Origin: Hymenolepis diminuta
Lineage: Eukaryota; Platyhelminthes; Cestoda; Cyclophyllidea; Hymenolepididae
Direction: 5' to 3'
DNA: 64,000 bases
Assembly: GCA_900708905.1 (NCBI GenBank)
Contig: CAADRB010000074.1
Location: forward strand, 360,236 to 424,235
The notes beneath the pieces were generated by a model. That model saw nothing but the letters and a program-made list of their open reading frames with translations. It was not told the origin of the DNA and did not search any database. Positions 39,101 through 45,394 of the stretch are shown in pieces. Both the position numbers and the translations under genes were made by a program. The stretch's first letter is position 1, and every line of letters begins with the position of its first letter.

Positions 39101-41489
39101 AAGAAATTCAATCAATCAATTCAAATCCAAGATACTTATTTTAAAAATAAATTGATTTCTTGAAAACAAGTTACCATGGCATAAAAAATTCAGCCAAGAC
39201 TTGATTGAAACTGTGAAATAATGGATAGATAGTTCTCAGGTCTAACACATTTACAAGTAAAAGTGACTTAAAGCACCTAAAGATCGAGCAAAGAATCGTC
39301 TTGAATTAAGCTAATCTGATCTATTAAATCTAGTTGGTTTACAGGTAACAGCTAGAAAAGCAAGATTTCAATGAAACCAATTGGATCAGACAAGTACACA
39401 ATAATTCCAAGACCATTGGAAACGTATTTTCAATTCTGCTACTCTTCTTTTAACCAGTGCGCCCTTCACAGGATATTTATCTAACTCGGGACCTTTGAAT
39501 CTGGATGTGCTCGTTGGCATCTACCCTATCGACGCACTAATGTAGTCAAATGTACAGCCAATGTAATCTAGTTAAGAGGGTAGGAGTCAGGCAACAACAG
39601 GTCGCAATAATAACTTTGGCGGTACTTAGATTATGTTGCTTCCCTAATTGATTAAACATAGTTTGGCCCTAAATCCATGAACTCCACCTTCCCAAAAATA
39701 ACAGACCACCACTACGCCATTCTCTACGTTTACTTGCTTTATTCATTGATTATAACTCTGTCATAGTTAATAAATTAACAGAATTTACACTATTCCGAAC
39801 GCGAACTATTCCAAAAAGTGCGATGATACAGATTGAAGGCCACCCGTTACCTAAAGAGACACTAACTAATTTATCTCATAAAATTGAAAGGACATAAATT
39901 AAAGGTCACTTGTTCCTAACAATTTGAAACTCACCCCGTTTATAAACCGAAATAGTCCAAATCTTAACCGAATTTTTGCCACTTAAAGGTAAAAATTTTT
40001 TCAGAACTTAGCTCATTTACCAATAAAAGAACTAACCAAGTTCAAAATATTCGTGTAATAACAAATATTACTGTCCTAATAAGTAATTTATTAAAGCTAC
40101 TGGAACGAAATTTAAAGTGGACTTTCTACATCAAAATCAAGAGACTGCCGATTTAAACCAGAGTATTTCAGTCGTCTATCCACCTGTACTTATTTCACTG
40201 CGAACGCCAATATTACGTACAAAACTCTAACATATCTAATTCACAATAATAGTTCAATTTTTTTGTACAAGTTGAAAGGAGAAGTATTTGATAGGCCTTA
40301 TTGAAATAAAGTGTACAGCAACTCGATATTAGGTGAGAGAACGCTTCTTTTCTTTACTTCCGTAATTAGAGTAGGAAATAACTAAATTATTATGCTCTTA
40401 TTAGTGGGAGTAGCAACTAAACAACACCACTATTCATTCACGCCTTCTCACAATTTTATATTTCACTAAAAATAACACAAAGGGAGAAGAAATTCTGACA
40501 GAGCTATAAGTAGTAGCGCAACTACGGTAGCAAATGAGCAGATCACTACTCTCAGACTAATTAGTAAGAGCGAAGGGTGGGGGCGACACATCTAGATCAC
40601 GTGAAAGTGATCTTAGTATGATGCGTGTGTATAAGTGAAAAACTGAAATAGGAATAGAGGATGAAATTACCCAAATATTTTGATTGCCAGAGATGACTGA
40701 ATTCGAAAGAGGATTTGAAGCACCTGAAGTACTACTTGAATTCTTGGATCGGCGTTTCATTTTTGACCTTTTGGAGGTTTCCTGCGTATGAGGGAGGATA
40801 GAAGCTCGTTTGATTGATAACTTGAGAGGTTCAACAGCAGTCACCGAGTAGATACCTTCAGTCCCACTTCCGCTGACTTCACCAGGAGGTTGAGGCTGCT
40901 TCAAGGTCAGCTTAACAGGAGCAACTGTAGGTCCAGTGGTAGCCGGTTGATGTCGTGCATTTGAGGATGAAATTGATTTCGTGGGAGATGTTAACTTAGC
41001 TGAAGATTTGCCCACTAGAAATCATAGTACCGGGGAGCAAATGGAATTTACCTTCTTTGTTGAGAATCTGCAGTACCTCCTTGGATGAATATATACACTT
41101 AAAACTGCGATTCTCTTCAAGAATGTTAGGCATCTTAGTGATAGCATCTTTTAGAACCGGTGGAAGAGTATGAAAATCAATCGGGGCATTGGGTTGATCA
41201 TTCTTAAGGACTCTGAATTTTGAAATAAGAGATAAAAATGTCATGACTGAACTTACATTCCATCAGTTGAAGTAGAAGCCAGAGTTGAAGAAAGCGACTC
41301 GACAAGAAAATCGTTGTGAGATTGCAGGAGATTTTGAGCCTCTTGATAAACTCGAGGATCATCAATGAGTTCTGGACCGCTGACGGTTTTAGGTAAAGGT
41401 TGGGGCAAGGGGAGTTCCGATAAAATGTCCGAAAGACTCTTGCAACCACTTAAAGATATGATCGGAATCCTTCCGATATCTCCTAGCAT
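1..41489 (-). CDS. NIPBL: Nipped-B/NIPBL (SCC2) cohesin loader, whole gene model, 3' end beyond window
   Basis: NIPBL/SCC2, with its partner MAU2/SCC4, loads cohesin onto chromosomes and stimulates the cohesin ATPase in the nucleus. The ATG is at 41489. I joined 26 exons: 41489-41257, 41212-41052, 41014-40671, 38458-37591, 35839-35211, 34353-34098, 33553-32748, 31795-31486, 30054-29523, 28291-27908, 27229-26707, 25861-25382, 21367-20891, 20821-20657, 20027-19931, 19468-19147, 19073-18907, 17813-17554, 17309-16958, 16123-15822, 12192-11923, 10117-9779, 6690-6467, 4558-4131, 890-661 and 173-1. Every junction has GT..AG and the reading phase is kept throughout, giving 3,110 codons. Human NIPBL is about 2,800 residues. 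Conserved blocks appear in the same order as in vertebrate NIPBL: the N-terminal IPIISLSG..LPLPQPLP block, a disordered middle (about 130-1000), HEAT repeats (about 1100-2850) including RLMDNSPMVREAAVELVARL, RRSNDEESIK and KQHRRSLISNLVNLFD, then a disordered tail. The N-terminal half is poorly conserved and is supported mainly by open frame and phase. Confidence 0.96.
174..660 (-). other. NIPBL: NIPBL intron 25, with alternative stop and poly(A) signal
   Basis: 487 nt between exon 25 and the proposed exon 26. Just inside the donor, the retained-intron frame ends in TAA at 637-639, and a minus-strand AATAAA lies at 600-605, about 30 nt further on. AATAAA is common in AT-rich DNA, so this is only a possible alternative 3' end. 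Confidence 0.4.
661..890 (-). CDS. NIPBL: NIPBL exon 25 (disordered C-terminal tail)
   Basis: Residues 2977-3053. Acceptor CCCTTTCAG. Ser-, Lys- and Asp-rich (SRRSAFESNDDKADDLSDSL, then KYERKKKRHSPSAKSSKH), like the disordered basic tail of NIPBL. The donor GTAAAT is phase 0. If it is not used, the frame runs on for nine codons to a TAA at 637-639, with AATAAA at 600-605. Confidence 0.82.
891..4130 (-). other. NIPBL: NIPBL intron 24 (3.2 kb)
   Basis: A-rich on the plus strand (T-rich in the transcript). It contains an 88-codon plus-strand frame at 3026-3292 and a 79-codon minus frame at 3795-4034. Neither resembles a known protein, and neither has splice sites that extend it. I see no intact mobile element. 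Confidence 0.7.
4131..4558 (-). CDS. NIPBL: NIPBL exon 24
   Basis: Residues 2834-2976. The acceptor CTCTCTAG is the only one that keeps the frame; the next AG leads to a stop after about 37 codons. LGSYSFSSEDKHYQRFIPAP matches vertebrate IQKYSPSESAKVYDKAI, and ILRLALQVHRQLLTVDGADD the VKQYLDFKLLMEHLDPDEE segment. A Ser/Thr/Gln-rich tail follows. Donor GTAATC, phase 1. Confidence 0.9.
6467..6690 (-). CDS. NIPBL: NIPBL exon 23
   Basis: Residues 2760-2833. QLFREKVVRQAPPCLLLMSL then RKYLEEAYDVTSK corresponds to vertebrate PLIEFANVSQGILLLLMLKQHLKNLCGFSDSK. A plus-strand open frame over the same bases is a shadow. Acceptor CTCTTCAG, donor GTAAGC, phase 2. Confidence 0.93.
6691..9778 (-). other. 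NIPBL: NIPBL intron 22 (3.1 kb) with a plus-strand T-rich island
   Basis: Mostly A-rich intron. An island at about 7840-8430 is T-rich on the plus strand and carries two short plus-strand frames (73 and 82 codons) that I do not recognise. A perfect 10 bp inverted repeat with a 7 nt loop (TTTAATTAGC / GCTAATTAAA) lies at 8102-8128. Confidence 0.6.
9779..10117 (-). CDS. NIPBL: NIPBL exon 22 (last HEAT repeats)
   Basis: Residues 2647-2759. About 45 residues of Ser/Asn-rich insert precede LQELIFICDQLAHFPYKTLD and EIYYLARILDIRVSTIGSAI, matching vertebrate VTMLLYIADNLACFPYQTQEEPLFIMHHIDITLSVSG. Donor GTGAGT, phase 0. Confidence 0.95.
10118..11922 (-). other. NIPBL: NIPBL intron 21 (1.8 kb)
   Basis: Two minus-strand open frames (10692-10877 and 10894-11142) encode hydrophobic peptides. 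Both match the T-rich composition of this intron strand and show no family resemblance. I see nothing else. Confidence 0.65.
11923..12192 (-). CDS. NIPBL: NIPBL exon 21 (HEAT region)
   Basis: Residues 2557-2646. LKAAPGIRSAFQLQKII matches MKAVAGMKMSYQVQQAI, and YSLLQSNKQHRRSLISNLVN followed by LFDND matches vertebrate YSMIRGNRQHRRAFLISLLNLFDD. The loop between them is Ser/Thr/Asn-rich. Acceptor TTCCTCCAG, donor GTAAGA. Confidence 0.96.
12193..15821 (-). other. NIPBL: NIPBL intron 20 (3.6 kb)
   Basis: Contains one SINE-like copy (about 15083-15232) and a plus-strand T-rich stretch at 12560-12840 with an unrecognised 88-codon frame. The remainder is featureless AT-rich sequence. Confidence 0.65.
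15083..15232 (+). mobile_element. tRNA-derived SINE-like copy A
   Basis: Head GGCGTAGTGATTAACTTGTA resembles a tRNA A box, and AGAGATCACAGGTTCAATAT a B box about 35 nt later. The tail GGAGGCTCCGGTATGATACT is shared with copies at 23531 and 60530. Diverged, so probably old. In NIPBL intron 20. Confidence 0.6.
15822..16123 (-). CDS. NIPBL: NIPBL exon 20 (HEAT region)
   Basis: Residues 2456-2556. LKVLGDMRDIHGSTVVQIYL and TTVRTKALTLISTAMRQGLM match vertebrate LKEMGDVSSGMSSSIMQLYL and SVRHFALNVIALTLNQGLIH. TIKSRAVILLQEIAQQHSGF aligns with AMRNKADQQLVEIDKKYAGF. Donor GTAAGT, phase 0. Confidence 0.96.
16958..17309 (-). CDS. NIPBL: NIPBL exon 19 (HEAT region)
   Basis: Residues 2339-2455. RDEVFSTLMFFAETALLLNM, MAKKAIAGLSFLANRHDYLF and LQEFFKSILSG match vertebrate KDKVLELLMYFTKHSDEEVQTKAIIGLGFAFIQHPSLMFEQEVKNLYNNILSD. 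An extra segment of about 10 residues (ETRRAINAAGG) sits in the first loop. Donor GTAAGT. Confidence 0.96.
17554..17813 (-). CDS. NIPBL: NIPBL exon 18 (HEAT region)
   Basis: Residues 2252-2338. A basic insert (QEKKRKLPIIKPTSSS) leads into RPKVLRAVYTVGLICKLFSL, matching vertebrate KPALLRSLFTVGALCRHFDF. Acceptor CTTATTTAG, donor GTATGT, phase 0. A longer open frame overlaps it in another frame and is not real. Confidence 0.95.
18907..19073 (-). CDS. NIPBL: NIPBL exon 17 (HEAT region)
   Basis: Residues 2196-2251. LLEDCLIYLLQRHCRVVVDA then SLSCLATIVNHLTKDYTRVA and VCFANFYG match vertebrate LMKLIIKYGMTVVQHCVSCLGAVVNKVTQNFKFVWACFNRYYG. Flanked by a 73 nt intron upstream. Confidence 0.96.
19147..19468 (-). 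CDS. NIPBL: NIPBL exon 16 (HEAT region)
   Basis: Residues 2089-2195. Of several AG candidates, the one after CCATTAATCAG at 19469-19471 gives the right phase and an open frame (NANWHSVNCQFHPKHHRENA). LLLSMIAKPRPQLLLQHIPF matches vertebrate LFLFSKIRPQLMVKHAMTM, and YAIEIIEPCCFHVASKG matches VAKILELVVPLMEHPS. Donor GTACGT, phase 2. Confidence 0.92.
19931..20027 (-). CDS. NIPBL: NIPBL exon 15 (HEAT region)
   Basis: Residues 2057-2088, 97 nt. ILNQEGPEKAAQVDAAASQI then VEFLVKMIQRCH, similar to vertebrate LLKSEEDSSYKPVKKACTQLVDNLVEHI. Acceptor TTCACAG, donor GTGAGT, phase 1. It is short, but phase and similarity agree. Confidence 0.92.
20657..20821 (-). CDS. NIPBL: NIPBL exon 14 (HEAT region)
   Basis: Residues 2002-2056, KIVLETFTSLWFTPLSTSDP, directly continuing the block before it (vertebrate KKLVNETFQKLWFTPTPHND). 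Separated from exon 13 by only 69 nt. Donor GTAAGC, phase 0. Confidence 0.96.
20891..21367 (-). CDS. NIPBL: NIPBL exon 13 (core conserved HEAT repeats)
   Basis: Residues 1843-2001. The strongest match in the gene: AIRTRAIRGLSTLVEICPEC, RLMDNSPMVREAAVELVARL, INRVLDLQISVRKRAIKSL and LLRRSNDEESIK align with vertebrate AVRTKAMKCLSEVV, RLMDNSTSVREAAVELLGRF, ERILDTGISVRKRVIKIL and MIRRVNDEEGIK. The first codon happens to be ATG, but it is internal to the protein. Confidence 0.97.
21368..25381 (-). other. NIPBL: NIPBL intron 12 (4.0 kb, longest in this gene)
   Basis: The conserved protein block continues directly from exon 12 to exon 13 (MQIVK|MVHDPSLAIRT), so no exon is missing here. The intron holds a SINE-like copy at 23531-23665 and an unrecognised 114-codon plus-strand frame at 23099-23443. 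Confidence 0.75.
23531..23665 (+). mobile_element. SINE-like copy B
   Basis: B box-like GAGTTCGATGCC, then the shared body CAGTGAGTGGAATTGGTTAA and tail AGGGGCTCCATGATACTACT. In NIPBL intron 12. Confidence 0.6.
25382..25861 (-). CDS. NIPBL: NIPBL exon 12 (HEAT region with Gly-rich insertion)
   Basis: Residues 1683-1842. AAKRFHLVTWLHEINQELTS corresponds to vertebrate SRKFYIAQWFRDTTLE, and KYSHMPIGFDVLYMQIVK to RPFAQSFDIYLTQILRV. Between them is a glycine-rich insert (SVSGGGGGGSGGTRAG). Donor GTATAT, phase 0. Confidence 0.94.
26131..26300 (+). mobile_element. SINE-like copy C
   Basis: GGTCATGGGTTCAATGCC resembles a B box. The tail CACTGCCCAAGATGAGTG matches TTTGCCCAAGATAAGTG in copy H. In NIPBL intron 11, about 300 nt from exon 12. 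Confidence 0.55.
26707..27229 (-). CDS. NIPBL: NIPBL exon 11 (HEAT region)
   Basis: Residues 1508-1682. ENFRPLIETVITDLLRVA then PVEWPVASLILSVFGQSF matches vertebrate DYRPLFENFVQDLLS..KPEWPAAELLLSLLG. A low-complexity insert (SSTNTNSSRGPGAQGNST) sits before the next helix ALECLITLASGMYQLEKI. Donor GTAAGG, phase 0. Confidence 0.94.
27908..28291 (-). CDS. NIPBL: NIPBL exon 10 (HEAT region)
   Basis: Residues 1380-1507. Helical segment HPFTAVLMALIQGLIPAP, then a Ser/Thr/Gly-rich loop, then ISTGYTNAILTSQYFVTDIF, which matches vertebrate SYETAMRTAQNFLSIFLKK. The donor AGAAA|GTATGT leaves phase 2. Confidence 0.92.
29523..30054 (-). CDS. NIPBL: NIPBL exon 9 (HEAT region with insertion)
   Basis: Residues 1203-1379. 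Contains SALALVSTIFLQYDKHRHMV, matching the vertebrate IKLVTAVFSRYEKHRQLI segment. A proline-rich stretch (RRSPPPGSSINAA to PEPAPTPISGEP) lies between helices and looks like a lineage-specific loop insertion. Donor GTAAGA, phase 2. Confidence 0.93.
31486..31795 (-). CDS. NIPBL: NIPBL exon 8 (first HEAT helices)
   Basis: Residues 1100-1202. Begins ADFKDLIQRRKARLERR. The helix pair MRVLRGLDSALIALHIIAGP followed by DVPRGRLLAMEELVESITTI matches the vertebrate WRDLIMERVTKSADACLTTINIMTSPNMPK region. Acceptor TTCCAG, donor GTGAGC. Confidence 0.93.
32748..33553 (-). CDS. NIPBL: NIPBL exon 7 (disordered region into start of structured body)
   Basis: Residues 831-1099. The first half is polyserine with a QRQRRRR stretch and acidic patches (SSEYEACEADGF, DLSDSDRAEM). 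The second half becomes helical, with SGRLVRFLNLLRVHIRDASS corresponding to the LVRILEKNIRDG segment that precedes the HEAT body in vertebrate NIPBL. Donor GTAAGT, phase 0. Confidence 0.9.
33646..33785 (+). mobile_element. SINE-like copy D
   Basis: GAGGTGACGAGTTCGAAACC is the clearest B box-like match of the set. The tail CCCTGCCCAAGAAGACCTTG is related to copies C and H. In NIPBL intron 6, 90 nt upstream of exon 7 in the transcript. Confidence 0.5.
34098..34353 (-). CDS. NIPBL: NIPBL exon 6 (disordered region)
   Basis: Residues 746-830. Starts STPMSSTPVPTNEHVTSHSP and ends with an acidic-basic stretch SSDEEDEIRGTPRKS. Lysine/arginine clusters (ERHRRLKKRRQ) could serve as nuclear localisation signals. 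Acceptor TATTTCAG and donor GTAAGT. Confidence 0.87.
34437..34580 (+). mobile_element. SINE-like copy E
   Basis: ACGTGTTCGAGACCC resembles a B box. The body CAGAATGAGTGATCTAACTC and GATTAAGTCC resembles that of copy H. In NIPBL intron 5. Confidence 0.45.
35211..35839 (-). CDS. NIPBL: NIPBL exon 5 (basic/acidic disordered region)
   Basis: Residues 536-745. Starts GRRRKSELEGLINW after a TTTCGCAG acceptor. Contains KRAREDTLSEVSLSPKRERR and an acidic stretch SSEESEEEDRK. The alternating basic and acidic low-complexity sequence is typical of the middle of NIPBL, and nuclear localisation signals are plausible here. Donor GTGAGT, phase 0. Confidence 0.88.
35840..37590 (-). other. NIPBL intron 4 with unrecognised plus-strand coding-like stretch
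   Basis: Plus-strand open frames at 36448-36717 (89 codons), around 36733-36840 and at 36961-37182 (73 codons) lie close together on the strand opposite to the host gene. I could not assign them to a family. They could be remains of an inserted element or chance. Confidence 0.35.
37591..38458 (-). CDS. NIPBL: NIPBL exon 4 (Pro/Ser-rich disordered region)
   Basis: Residues 247-535, the largest exon at 868 nt. Acceptor TCTTTTCAG, then PINPAESLKPQSVPG. Very rich in proline and serine, with a run of seven prolines before RGLAAYLQKS. No domain is visible. The frame is open across the whole exon and phases fit both neighbours. Overlapping open frames on both strands here are shadows. Confidence 0.85.
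38459..40670 (-). other. NIPBL: NIPBL intron 3 (2.2 kb)
   Basis: Holds a degenerate minus-strand SINE-like copy (39425-39545) and a short direct repeat: CCAATGTGATCTAGTTAAG near 38943 and CCAATGTAATCTAGTTAAG near 39560. I see nothing else. Confidence 0.6.
39425..39545 (-). mobile_element. SINE-like copy F (degenerate)
   Basis: On the minus strand: TTAGTGCGTCGATAGGGTAG, then AGATTCAAAGGTCCC (B box-like), GGGCGCACTGGTTAAA and GTAGCAGAATTGA, in the same order as copies H and I. In NIPBL intron 3. Confidence 0.4.
40671..41014 (-). CDS. NIPBL: NIPBL exon 3 (disordered, LTLK/LSIK motifs)
   Basis: Residues 132-246. Serine-, proline- and lysine-rich, predicted disordered by composition. It contains PVKLTLKQP and EPLKLSIKRA, which resemble the KLTLRL and GPLKLTIK segments of the vertebrate NIPBL N-terminal region. 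It ends in phase 0 at a GGGTAATT donor. Confidence 0.85.
41052..41212 (-). CDS. NIPBL: NIPBL exon 2
   Basis: Residues 78-131, with peptide VLKNDQPNAPIDFHTLPPVL near the start. It is flanked by a 44 nt intron upstream and a 37 nt intron downstream, both GT..AG. The next possible AG at the acceptor would shift the frame into a stop, which fixes the start. The sequence LPPVLKDAITKMPNILEEN resembles the vertebrate segment that follows the MAU2-binding block. Confidence 0.9.
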
Positions 41490-41494
41490 CTTTC
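41257..41494 (-). CDS. NIPBL: NIPBL exon 1 (N-terminal MAU2-binding block)
   Basis: Residues 1-77. An acceptor (TTCCTTTACAG) ends 5 nt before the ATG at 41489, so only GAAAG is untranslated here. The leader must come from an upstream exon or a trans-spliced leader. The peptide IPIISLSGCKSLSDILSELP followed by LPQPLP matches the conserved NIPBL start (IPITTLAG..LPLPSPLP in vertebrates), the region that binds MAU2/SCC4. The donor is GTAAGT, ending in phase 2. Confidence 0.95.
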
Positions 41495-44400
41495 CTGTAA
41501 AGGAAAAAAGAAATACGATTTTCTTCAATATATTAACAAAATGATAAAAATTCAGCTAATAACAAGTTTAAGAATAGATATATTAAACTAGAATTAGTTA
41601 AGGCGCTACACAAGCTGTAATGAGAGCAAAGCCGTTGCAATAATCATAAATATTGGAATTAATACGAATAATTAAAAAACATTAACTTCATACAGTATCA
41701 ATGAATAATTTCTAAAAATTACCGTTTCAATAGAAGCGATTAGAGCTCAACCAGAGTTATCATGAGTACTTCATCAATTATAAGTGGGCACTTCGTAAAA
41801 TCTCAAAAATAAACATGATAAAGTTTTTACTTTTATCTATTTGAGAAAGTAAAAGTTGTGTACCTAGAACATATCAAATAGGCCTATAATAAACGAGCTT
41901 GGCCCCTTCACCAAATTGTTCTTATTTTCCGCCATTCATGTTTTCGCCTATAGGCTAGGTATTTAACAATTTTACCATATTTCATATGATTATCTTCCAA
42001 ATAGCAATTAATTTTTAAAAAAGATTTTTTTATTTGTAAATAAATAAAATGACTAACTAACGAACATGCTTATGATAGGAATCGACTAAATACTTTAATT
42101 ACTATTACAACATTCAATAATTCTTGCAATCAGATTGAAATTTTTCGGTTCTAAAACTATTTGCTATGTTGGCTTTCCCAGAATATCTACTCTCATTACT
42201 CTTTCAATTATAGAAATTATAAATTGTGGCAGTTAGAACTCTTCCTAATTCTGTTATTCGTCATAAATATGATTGGATCACTTACACTACATGGTTATTT
42301 TACAAGCACAAATGTCACCTTGCCGAAATATGGGGTTTAATGTGTATACCTCGTGGATGAATATTGATTTTGAAAAGAAAATTATTAGAACTTATAAAAA
42401 ACTTTTGTGCGATCTTCTGCTCTCAAGTCATTGTAAGAGTTGGAAAGCTATTATATTTTGTTTCTGTTATAACGTTGGGGTGTATCGGGGCCACATCGAT
42501 CTAATAGATGGAACGAGTAAAGTCACTCATGTTGTCAGATCAGCCCGGAGGTGGCAAGCAAGCCACCCCAATTTATTTATAAGTAAATTAGGTTTATATG
42601 CAAGACATTTCTTCGTTGGACATATCTCGTCGTCGGTGTCTCGGCGTGATAATAGACATCCGTTTGGGTATCTATATGCAAACACACAAACACACAGCGG
42701 GACCGCTTGTGGACACTGTAGCGGAGATCTTATCGCCAGTCAATAATTTCTAATCGCTAGGTAATGATAGACATCTGCTGGCTATAGCAATTTTCAATCC
42801 CTTATATATATACCAATAGCTACCTCCTTCTTATACCTACTTATATTCTGAACAAAAGATGGAAAATAGAGGAGCTTGTGGCTGAACAGATGTATGCGAT
42901 GCAAAGAGAATGCTCAGGGGATTGTGAGAAGGAGTATGTGAGTGCGCTCGCTTTTTGGAGGGCGCGTGTGCAAAGGATGTCGGTAAAACATGCAGAGGGA
43001 GTGTATACAAATTAAGCAAATGAAAGAGAGTACATTCCAACTGACGGCAAACCTTCCTAATTAATTGCTTCCTTGGAGCTTTTTAGGTCTCAACTATCTT
43101 TACCTGATTGTGGTCCGTTCCTAAATTTATGGGTGGAATTGTCGGCCACTTTCGTCCTTACTAAATAAAGCAGAGGAACAATGGGGTTAATTAGAGAGGT
43201 TATAGAAATTTTATCATTTGGCGGAATTGATTGGATGGCATCGTGGCAACCATTTGGAAACTCAAATGGAGGTAGGTTGATGAATTTTGCTGCCGGGAGA
43301 GAAGGCAAGCGCCATCGGGATCGATTTATCTGACAGCGCCGAGAAGAATCCGGCATTTATTACTAAATTAAATAGCAGCGGAATGTTTGCCCCTGAGGAA
43401 CATCTTTTCACATACTGCGCTTAATTCTCCGTTGTGATCTTCCGCCCTCCTGTAGCATAATCACATTTCGACAGGTGGTTTACGTATAGTAAGGATGCTA
43501 AATCCCTTATATGACCGAAGATGTCTCATTGCTAGATCTAAATTTCCCAAACAATCCTCATTGTCCTAAGATCTGTTTAATTTTGAAAATTTTCCATAAA
43601 TTACCTATGACTTAACTGTAAAAACTGAAATGCAAATTAACTACCCCATCTTCACCAAAGCTACGAACAGCTTTTTGTCTCCTGTAGCTGTTCAGAGACT
43701 TTTACTTATAAACATACTTTTCGCAACCGTCATCTCACTTCCTTGTGTCTTTAATAAAGATAGACAGAAATTAACGTGATATAGTGCACGAAATCAAATA
43801 ACTAACGGACGGTACCGCTAAATGTATTTAACATATTGCGAATCATATAGTATTATTGCCATATTATTATGATTAGTACATAAAATGCATCATGGGTAAA
43901 AAAACCATAACTATTAATAACTCCACTTCCTAATGAGAACTAGCACATAATTTCCGTAATTCATACATTCTGAAGGTGAAGTGACCACTTTTACGTATTA
44001 TGGCCTGCTCTTCTCTGTAGGATATCGTAACCAACTCTTAGATTCCCTATGACATTAGAATAGTTACAAATACGACCCGACAACATCACAGTACAAAGCG
44101 ACCAAACCACCATATCAAAATAAGACACGCTTAAATATCGGTAGGCCAACTTATATTAAGCGCCATTAACAAACGCAATGTAAACAAATTCGTTTGAATA
44201 AAAAAAAATTAACAGGTGAAAAATAAAGAATCTTATATACAAGAATAATTTTCGGAAAAATATTATTTTCTTACATGGAAAATTATGTTGACAGCAAAAT
44301 TTGGAATCGCGATTTCAGTAAAAGTTATTTAATTTCAAATACTATTATTTCATTTAAATAATGATTCTGGTATCAGATATGTTAGCCTAGATGCGTTCTG

Positions 44401-45079
44401 ATGTCCTTACTAAGTGCAATATTTTCCCAGATACCTTCGAATTGCTCTGTGAATAAGAATGAATTGGCTAATTCTTCTATATGGTTCCATTATAGAGGTA
44501 GAATTTGTCCGCACTCACAAGTTTTAACCTATGTAACGTATCATCCTGTTACCCTAATGTAAAATCCATATAAAAATTGGCGAGATCCAATAAAATAAGA
44601 ATTATTTATAACAGCAATTAGCCGGTTTAGAGTGAGAACAATCAAAATCAGTCCAGTACATGTCTTTGGAATGCATAAATAAATGGAATATGATAACACT
44701 GTAGCTATTGATTTTAATATCAAAAAACTTACGCCTATTTATTTATATCAATAAATGACTCAAGAAAACTCTAGAGGAATACCGAAATACATTACCCATC
44801 TCTTAGAGTTTAAATAACCTTGTTAGTATTTACCGTCGTAATTGCAAGTCAGTCCAGCATATGAATAAAATTATTATTTTATGAATGAAAATCAGTATAT
44901 TTTGTCTCTTAATAAAAAAATTTATAATAAAAATTGTAGGTCATTAATTTAATTGTTTCTATTGATCAATGATATTTAGGACATTTTGTCCGCTGTTTTC
45001 GATAGCGATTTCAGTCGTTCTGTTGCTTTTTCTTTGTATTTAATTATTTATCTTTGAAACTAAATTTGGGTTCCTCAAG
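41495..45079. promoter_or_regulatory. Intergenic region between the divergent NIPBL and epsin genes
   Basis: 3.6 kb between the first known NIPBL exon and the epsin ATG. It must contain the epsin promoter and probably the NIPBL promoter and leader exon. A splice acceptor-like GCGATTTCAG ends at 45014, 65 nt before the epsin ATG. A 157-codon plus-strand frame (42273-42746) and an 88-codon minus frame (43090-43356) are unrecognised. No TATA box can be picked out in such AT-rich DNA. A short hairpin (GGTGGC / GCCACC) lies near 42550. Confidence 0.6.
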
Positions 45080-45394
45080 ATGATGCCACTACAGCGACAT
45101 ATAAAAAATGTCGTTCATAATTACACAGAAGCTGAACGTAAGGTGCGAGAAGCTACCTCGAACGATCCTTGGGGTCCAAGTAGTACCCTGATGTCTGAGA
45201 TAGCAGATCGCACTTATAATGTTATTGCATTTACTGAAACTATGCAAATGATCTGGAGAAGATTAAATGACAAAAGTAAAAATTGGAGACACGTATACAA
45301 GGCTCTCATTCTGTTGGATTATATTATTAAAACCGGGAGCGATAAAGTTGCTGTCCAATGCCGGGAGAACATTCACGCTATCGAGACCCTTATG
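45080..45394 (+). CDS. EPN: Epsin exon 1 (ENTH domain, N-terminal part)
   Basis: Residues 1-105. Two ATGs in tandem (45080, 45083). LQRHIKNVVHNYTEAERKVR then EATSNDPWGPSSTLMSEIAD is nearly identical to human epsin. The PI(4,5)P2-contacting residues of helix 0 and nearby (human R8, K11, R25, N30) are kept as R6, K9, R23 and N28, and RRLND..KNWRHVYKA is intact. The donor ATG|GTTCGT is weak but is the only in-phase choice. Confidence 0.96.
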
